Assembly (NCBI GenBank): GCA_007741555.1 | Contig: CP036526.1 | Span: forward strand, 7,491,719 to 7,555,718 | DNA from: Stieleria marina | Lineage (GTDB): Bacteria > Planctomycetota > Planctomycetia > Pirellulales > Pirellulaceae | DNA: 64,000 nucleotides | Reading direction: 5' to 3' | Shown here: one piece after another, positions 58,922 through 64,000 of the stretch | Layout of the letters: each line of letters begins with the position of its first letter | How positions within the stretch are numbered: position 1 is the stretch's first letter | Notes under the pieces: generated by a model | Database searches by the model: none | Told to the model about the DNA's origin: nothing | The model's input: the letters and a program-made list of their open reading frames with translations, nothing else | Made by a program: the position numbers and the translations under genes

Positions 58922-60151
58922 TCAACCATTCAGGCTGTCGCCGCGAGCGTGTTTGGCCAAGGTCTCTTGGTACTTTTTCTTACCTTGCTCGACACTCTTG
59001 CGGATCGCTTTGGTGCTCTCTTCGCTTTCTTTGCGAAGTTCAGCGATCATTTCCAACGACTCGATTTGGAAACCACTGATTGCATCGACCAGTTTTTGTA
59101 CCGACTCGGGATCGATCGTGCTTCCGTAGCCAGCCTTCAAGGCGGCACGCTCTAGTTCGCGACCAAGTTCGGCAACGTCTTCCAACCCCTTGTTCACACC
59201 TTCCTTCATCGCCTCAGTGGCTTGCGTGACTTCGTGCAAACCGTGCTGGCTGGTGTAGACCGTACCGAGAATCGTAAAGACGTGTTCGTTGGTCGTAAAG
59301 AAAGTCACTGCCCGGCGGTACACCCGTTCTTTGACGGTGTGTGTCTGGCGCAGTTTGCTGATGAGCGTTTCGCCGACGTCGTAACCGATTTCTAAGTTCT
59401 CGGCGATGTCTTTGAGCAACTGGAAATTTTCGTCTTCTTTCTCGTAGCGATGTCGCGACTCGTCACGACGCAGTTCCAACTTACTCTTGCCACCTTGGTC
59501 TTCGCCAGCATATTCGTCCAACGCGGTTTGCGCGGCCGACAATTCTTCTTTGGCGGCTTCCAAGATCGGAGCATGGGTGTCCAATAACTCGCGAGCCAAC
59601 ACTTCGGCTTCTTTGAGTGCGAAGCGAAAGTCGATGTAGCCTTCCATAATGGCTTCTTCGCTCTTGAGCGCTTCTTTGGTGTCTTTAGCGACATCACCAT
59701 ACACCTCCACGATTTTTTCGAAGCGATCATTCGGTGAACCACGACGCATCTTCATCCACCAGTTGGACATCTTTTCAGTGCCACTGATTTTGCCATCGTC
59801 TAACTGTTGGATCAGACGTTTGCTGTCTTCACGCACCGAGTCGAACATGGTGGTGATGTCCATGTAGCGGTTGCCGACTTTGATGCTTTCGACATTCTCG
59901 CGGACCAGTGCATTGAACGAACTCATGTGTTGAATCACGTCTGCGATCGCCAACACTTTGGCTTCGTCCAAATGCTTGACTTCTTCCAGAAGAGCAATCA
60001 GCTCTTGAGGCGCCGTATTTTTGCTATCGACTCCGAACTTTTTCAGAACGACGACCGCACGATCCAAGTACTTTCGCATCGACGACATGTCACGTTCTTG
60101 GGTCGGCGGTGCGCTTTTCTTGGGCGCGGATGCTTGTGCTTGCTCAGACAT
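58922..60151 (-). CDS. TelA-like (toxic anion resistance family) coiled-coil protein
   Basis: A 409-residue cytoplasmic helical protein with long coiled coils. YGSTIDPESVQKLVDAISGF followed by an Ala/Lys-rich coil, and the N-terminal layout, recall TelA/KlaA-type proteins linked to tellurite and to colicin or phage stress. It could alternatively be an unnamed coiled-coil family. A DUF6384-like gene is divergent at 60478, a pairing I believe recurs elsewhere. No membrane segment or catalytic motif. Confidence 0.5.
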   Translation of the reverse strand: MSEQAQASAPKKSAPPTQERDMSSMRKYLDRAVVVLKKFGVDSKNTAPQELIALLEEVKHLDEAKVLAIADVIQHMSSFNALVRENVESIKVGNRYMDITTMFDSVREDSKRLIQQLDDGKISGTEKMSNWWMKMRRGSPNDRFEKIVEVYGDVAKDTKEALKSEEAIMEGYIDFRFALKEAEVLARELLDTHAPILEAAKEELSAAQTALDEYAGEDQGGKSKLELRRDESRHRYEKEDENFQLLKDIAENLEIGYDVGETLISKLRQTHTVKERVYRRAVTFFTTNEHVFTILGTVYTSQHGLHEVTQATEAMKEGVNKGLEDVAELGRELERAALKAGYGSTIDPESVQKLVDAISGFQIESLEMIAELRKESEESTKAIRKSVEQGKKKYQETLAKHARGDSLNG

Positions 60152-60477
60152 GTCCGAGGCTTCTCCACTGAAGAGGTCAAAAATGGCGATTGGTTTGTCA
60201 AATTCGCTCGCCCTAAGATTATGTCTTTAGGGCCCAAAGAGCAATCATGCGGGGCGCAACAGCGTGCCAGGTCAGTGCAAATCGATTCCTGCGAAACCCA
60301 AGATCTTCGTGGGTCCGCAAACACGGCGGATTGCGTAAGATAGCCTCGCCAGCCCGTTTTGATCGCCACGTCTGTACGTCGACTTTGCCAACCGCGTATC
60401 GGTGCATGACAATGGGTGTCCAACCTGATTAGGGTGGGGCAACAGCCGAGTCTTTCCAATAATTTCAACGAAATATC
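60152..60477. other. Divergent 326-bp intergenic region
   Basis: Lies between the TelA-like and DUF6384-like genes, so should hold both promoters. One hairpin is visible: CCCTAAGA (60212-60219) pairs with TCTTTAGGG (60225-60233) with one bulge. No tRNA or other gene was recognised. Confidence 0.5.
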
Positions 60478-60879
60478 ATGTCCAACGCATCTCAAGCCCA
60501 GGCTCAGGCCCCCGCGTCTGATCGTGTCGAATTGCCAGGGGAAAGCCTTACGCTGCAAGAGACACTCCGGGTGATGGACGTCGCACGCGAAATGCGGCAG
60601 CAGCGTGAAACGGCCGAAGAAATGTTTCGCCGTGATGACATTCGCAAAAATCTGCGAGACAAATTGATGCGGACCGCGCGGATGTCGGGCGACGATGTGA
60701 CCGAAGCCGAAATCGATGCTGCGATTGGCCAGTACATGGAAAACCTGCACACCTACGAAGACCCCGCACCTGGAATGAGCAACTTTATTGCTCATTGTTG
60801 GATTTGGCGAGATCGCATTCTTTTTGGTGCGGCGTCCTTGACTGTAGCGGCTGGCGGGCTGTGGTATCTGTTCGGTTAA
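60478..60879 (+). CDS. DUF6384-like small membrane protein
   Basis: A 133-residue protein. Helical, charged N-terminal part (LTLQETLRVMDVAREMRQQRETAEEMF) and one C-terminal membrane helix (FGAASLTVAAGGLWYLF). The LxETLRVMDVAxxxRxxxETAE pattern resembles DUF6384, whose function is unknown. It is divergent from the TelA-like gene and 60 bp before the coiled-coil gene, so likely part of one locus. Confidence 0.5.
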   Translation: MSNASQAQAQAPASDRVELPGESLTLQETLRVMDVAREMRQQRETAEEMFRRDDIRKNLRDKLMRTARMSGDDVTEAEIDAAIGQYMENLHTYEDPAPGMSNFIAHCWIWRDRILFGAASLTVAAGGLWYLFG

Positions 60880-60939
60880 CAGCATTGTGTTAGTGCGTCA
60901 GACGACGTCAAGTTTTTTGGACTGTAGGTACTTTTGAAT

Positions 60940-62421
60940 ATGCCCATTTCTGGCCCCGTCGTTCATCAACAACTGATGACCGGTTACACCAACGCTCAAT
61001 CCGCACTGGAGTCCGCTCGTGCATCGATCGGCGACACCAAGGAACAGCGTGACCGGTTAGACGATACACGTGGTGAAGCCTTGGTTGATTTGGCCGAGCA
61101 CTATCTGCCTGAGTTGACGCGAGATGCGATCCGTACGACCTGGGTCGAAATTCGTGCGACGGTGGCTCAAATCATTGAACGCAAAGAAGACCATCGGCAG
61201 CAAACACGCGAATCGCTCGATCGTCTGAATCTAAAACGCGACCACGAAGAACGTCAGCTAACCGAGATCACCCAGCGACTGGACGCCGCATTGGATGCGC
61301 AACAGGCCATCGCCGACGCGGTCGAATCTGATTTGCGACAGGACCGTGAATTTGTCCAACTCTCGGATCGTGCAGCAGTGGCCGAAGCCGCTTTGGAAAG
61401 AGCCGAAGCCAACTTAAACGAGATCGAACAAGACGCGGCCAAAAAGATCCCGGCCTATGACCAGAGCAAGCTGTTTCGGTATTTGTACGACCAAGGATTC
61501 GGCACTGGCAAGTACACCAAACGCGGATTCACACGGCGGATGGATCGCAGCATCGCAAAACTGATCGATTTCAACAAAGCAAAGCAGGGCTACGAATTTC
61601 TAAAGACAACACCGGAGCAGATGCGAAAAATCATCGCGACCGATCGTCAGTCGTTCGACACCGTAATGCTGGAACTGGAGCGACGCCGCGATCAGATTGC
61701 CGCAGAAAAGGGATTGCCTGACAAGATTGACGAAGCTCAAAAACGTCAATCCGAACACGCCGATCAGCTCGCACAGTTAAACGAAATCAGAGAGCAGACA
61801 GAATCGGCCGAGCATGAATTGACCGATTTGCAAAACACTCGCGGCCCCTACTATCGTGAAGCCATTACGGTCTTTCGCGAGATGCTGGACCGAGCCGATT
61901 CACGCGACCTAGCGCGGCGGGCGCGAGCGACCCAAGAAATCACAGATGATCAGATTGTTGCCCAACTTTCGGGAGTTCAATCGGACATCGAAAATCTCGA
62001 CGCGACTGCGCGTAGCCGGCGTGACGAAATCCGTTCACGCCAGGAATATTTGGACGCATTGGGGCGAATGATCCAGCAGTTTCGCGCTTCGCAATTCGAT
62101 TCATCCCGATCCCAATTTGTCGGATCGCTGGACATCGTCGAAGCACTCCATCGCGGCCGAGATGCTCGCGATGTGGATTATCTCTGGGACAAAATTCGCC
62201 AGTCACAGCGTTGGGGGCCCACGGTGACCGAGCAGCTGACCAAAGTCGCAACCCATCCTCTGACACAAGTATTGATCAATGCGATGGCACACGCGGCCGG
62301 CGGAGCGTTGCAAAATCACGCACGACGTGCAGGCCAACGACGATCACGCGGCGGATCATGGAGCAGAGGCTTTGGGTCCGGTTGGGACAGCAGCAGCGGT
62401 GACTACCGCCGCCGACGTTGA
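60940..62421 (+). CDS. Large coiled-coil protein with Arg/Gly/Ser-rich tail
   Basis: A 493-residue protein mostly of coiled-coil sequence (QLTEITQRLDAALDAQQAIA, LEQDAAKKI-type and later RRRDQIAAEKGLPDKIDEAQ). The C-terminus is a low-complexity segment (RSRGGSWSRGFGSGWDSSSG). Start ATG 60940 or TTG 60934. No membrane segment. Position after a DUF6384-like gene suggests a shared complex. No family recognised. Confidence 0.6.
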   Translation: MPISGPVVHQQLMTGYTNAQSALESARASIGDTKEQRDRLDDTRGEALVDLAEHYLPELTRDAIRTTWVEIRATVAQIIERKEDHRQQTRESLDRLNLKRDHEERQLTEITQRLDAALDAQQAIADAVESDLRQDREFVQLSDRAAVAEAALERAEANLNEIEQDAAKKIPAYDQSKLFRYLYDQGFGTGKYTKRGFTRRMDRSIAKLIDFNKAKQGYEFLKTTPEQMRKIIATDRQSFDTVMLELERRRDQIAAEKGLPDKIDEAQKRQSEHADQLAQLNEIREQTESAEHELTDLQNTRGPYYREAITVFREMLDRADSRDLARRARATQEITDDQIVAQLSGVQSDIENLDATARSRRDEIRSRQEYLDALGRMIQQFRASQFDSSRSQFVGSLDIVEALHRGRDARDVDYLWDKIRQSQRWGPTVTEQLTKVATHPLTQVLINAMAHAAGGALQNHARRAGQRRSRGGSWSRGFGSGWDSSSGDYRRRR

Positions 62422-62461
62422 TCACCCAGCTATCAGAACTTAAACGTCATTTGAGCTTGGA

Positions 62462-63997
62462 CTACTTGGCCTTCGGCAGCTTGCTTGGGATCGCGACGGT
62501 GAAGTAGCGATGCTGAACCCAATGCGGTTCAATATCCAACCTCCAACAAGCTTGTTCAATCGCTGGCATGTCGTCCGCCAGGATCGGCAACCCGCCCAAT
62601 TTGGCCAGTTGGTTTGCACGCCCTGGCAGATTGATAAACCGCGTCACGGCAGCTTCCAAATGCACCTGCCGAATCGCGCCGCCGACGCGGACAAAATCGC
62701 GAGCCTGAGCCGATGACATCGCATCGGCCGCTTCGATGCTTAAAGGTGGATGGTCATCATTGATCATCAGACTGATCTTTAAATCATCCCACTCGCGTTG
62801 CAATGGCATGCCGACGGCAATGTTGGAATAGTGGCGGCCATCAAATTTGACCAACGCGGTCAAGCTTCCTTCGTACAGTCGAAGCGTGTCATTCTCTGAC
62901 ACTCGAAGCCCAATCACAAAAGGCTTTAGGTCGGCGACTTTCCAGCCCGACGAGGGGACAAAGGTCGACGTCATCAGGACACGTTTGCCGGGGTTGCCCG
63001 GGCGAAAGATCTTGGGCTGGCTAAACTGAGTGACGTTAAATTCTTGCGAAATCGCAGCGGCCGCGTTCAAGTACCCCTGATCAAGACTCTCCGCACTCAA
63101 ACGAGCAAAACGCGAACGCCATTTCAACGGCTGTTCGACCGCTCGCTGATAGGCAGCGATCTGAGCCGGAAAACCACTTGCCTTGCTCGCTAGCCTTTGC
63201 ATCGCCGGTGCGCAATCTTTGCTCACTCCCGATCCCACCATTCGGCGATCGATGTAGCTCAGTTCCAACAGCAGATCGCTATACAACGCCGGAATCGCTT
63301 CGGCAGACGTTGAAACAGCGGCTGCATCAATGACCCCCGTAATGGCTTCCTTGGCGGCCGTGGTCAATTGCGAAACCCGCGGCATCGTGGTTTCGTGAAA
63401 TTGAGAAGGCGACGCATTGGAAAACGCCCATTGAATCGCCATGCTGCGAATCAATGCGGCTGACGCTTGTCCCCATTGCTCTGCCAAATAGCGAACAGCA
63501 CCAGGAGCATCCAGCTCGTCCTGATCGGCTGCGGTCACTTTCCCGTTGGCAGCCATCTCCGCGGCAACGCGACGAGATTCCGTTAAAAAATCCCCCGCCT
63601 GTTGTAGATTCGCGGCAACAGCCAGCTTGGCCTGCTCAGCGTATTGCTGGCGACGCAAGGGAGTGAGCTTGGCGTCCAACTGCCCCCTCACCGTCAAGAA
63701 TTTTTGTTCATGAGGCTTACGTTGCGACGGAATCATGATGAACAACAACTCCTCCAGATCGCTGCCCATTTTCTCCAATTGTTTTTCAGCTTGCTCCAGC
63801 TGGTTGTTCTTGATCGCGTCAGCAATTTTGTCCAACGCTTTGTCGTTGCGCGGACGGATTCGATTTAGCTGTGCTAGATTTTTCTGAACCTGCGCGGCCC
63901 CCGCCGTGGTGCCTCGATAAGTGCCCATCAACCGGTGCATTTCTTTGTTGACCAACTGCAGCAGTCGCTCCAGTTCAACGGCAGCCGGTTCGCCCAT
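62462..63997 (-). CDS. Hypothetical protein, probably truncated by the window edge
   Basis: A 511-residue frame that reaches within 3 bp of the window end; the true start is probably outside. Helical N-terminal half (VQKNLAQLNRIRPRNDKALD, then NQLEQAEKQLEKMGSDLEEL), then a C-terminal mixed region (GRHYSNIAVGMPLQREWDDL). No signal peptide in the visible part. It points toward the coiled-coil gene, convergent with a 40-bp gap. No family recognised. Confidence 0.6.
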   Translation of the reverse strand: MGEPAAVELERLLQLVNKEMHRLMGTYRGTTAGAAQVQKNLAQLNRIRPRNDKALDKIADAIKNNQLEQAEKQLEKMGSDLEELLFIMIPSQRKPHEQKFLTVRGQLDAKLTPLRRQQYAEQAKLAVAANLQQAGDFLTESRRVAAEMAANGKVTAADQDELDAPGAVRYLAEQWGQASAALIRSMAIQWAFSNASPSQFHETTMPRVSQLTTAAKEAITGVIDAAAVSTSAEAIPALYSDLLLELSYIDRRMVGSGVSKDCAPAMQRLASKASGFPAQIAAYQRAVEQPLKWRSRFARLSAESLDQGYLNAAAAISQEFNVTQFSQPKIFRPGNPGKRVLMTSTFVPSSGWKVADLKPFVIGLRVSENDTLRLYEGSLTALVKFDGRHYSNIAVGMPLQREWDDLKISLMINDDHPPLSIEAADAMSSAQARDFVRVGGAIRQVHLEAAVTRFINLPGRANQLAKLGGLPILADDMPAIEQACWRLDIEPHWVQHRYFTVAIPSKLPKAK

Positions 63998-64000
63998 CAG

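Overview
The window looks like chromosome of a planctomycete of the Pirellulaceae (Rhodopirellula-like). This is inferred from the paired DUF1501 and cytochrome/PSD1-domain secreted proteins, several secreted carboxypeptidase-regulatory-like proteins, a Ser/Thr kinase with a multi-pass membrane tail, and moderately GC-rich coding with many GTG/TTG starts. No species-level call is possible from sequence alone.

Layout. 1-5.0 kb: pilin-like export protein, NadD-like nucleotidyltransferase, purF and proB. 5.1-16.4 kb: a complete type I-G (formerly I-U) CRISPR-Cas locus on the minus strand. Its order is a small leading ORF, csb1 (cas7), csb2 (cas5-cas6), a cas3 carrying a C-terminal Cas8-like domain, cas2, a cas4-cas1 fusion, leader, and a 15-repeat array. 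16.4-18.6 kb: the region just upstream of the cas operon, with a crRNA-like element, a putative target site, a toxin-antitoxin-like gene pair and a WYL regulator. 18.7-25.4 kb: a four-gene minus-strand block with an FtsK/SpoIIIE ATPase and a WXG100-like small protein. 25.6-34.8 kb: secreted planctomycete-type proteins. 35.4-42.4 kb: a coiled-coil secreted protein, a kinase operon and a HerA-like ATPase. 42.6-49.0 kb: two tandem purine nucleoside phosphorylases, a split glutamate-synthase-like pair, a hydrolase and nadE. 49.1-56.7 kb: DUF2461, sulfatase, secreted proteins, a tiny basic protein, a FabZ-like dehydratase and ThrE. 56.7-64 kb: a secreted Ig-like/carboxypeptidase-regulatory protein, then a TelA-like/DUF6384-like cluster running off the right edge.

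Most interesting result. Upstream of the cas operon (16741-16847) lie two degenerate copies of the CRISPR repeat in the correct crRNA orientation, separated by exactly 36 nt, a normal spacer length of this array. The right copy keeps all eight base pairs of the repeat hairpin, with one compensatory pair change and one wobble. The left copy keeps the 3' handle. The 36-nt pseudo-spacer matches, at 20 of its first 26 positions, a site about 95 bp away (16646-16681) that is flanked by TTC, which fits the TTN PAM known for I-G systems. Four of the six mismatches in that stretch fall at multiples of three. This is the architecture of a CreA-type (or CreR-type) guide RNA that directs a type I effector to repress a promoter rather than cut. 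It sits beside a toxin-antitoxin-like gene pair. I infer a CRISPR-guarding addiction or autoregulation module belonging to a type I-G system; whether this has been described before could not be checked here.

Limits. All domain calls are by eye from sequence motifs. No database search, structure prediction or alignment was run.
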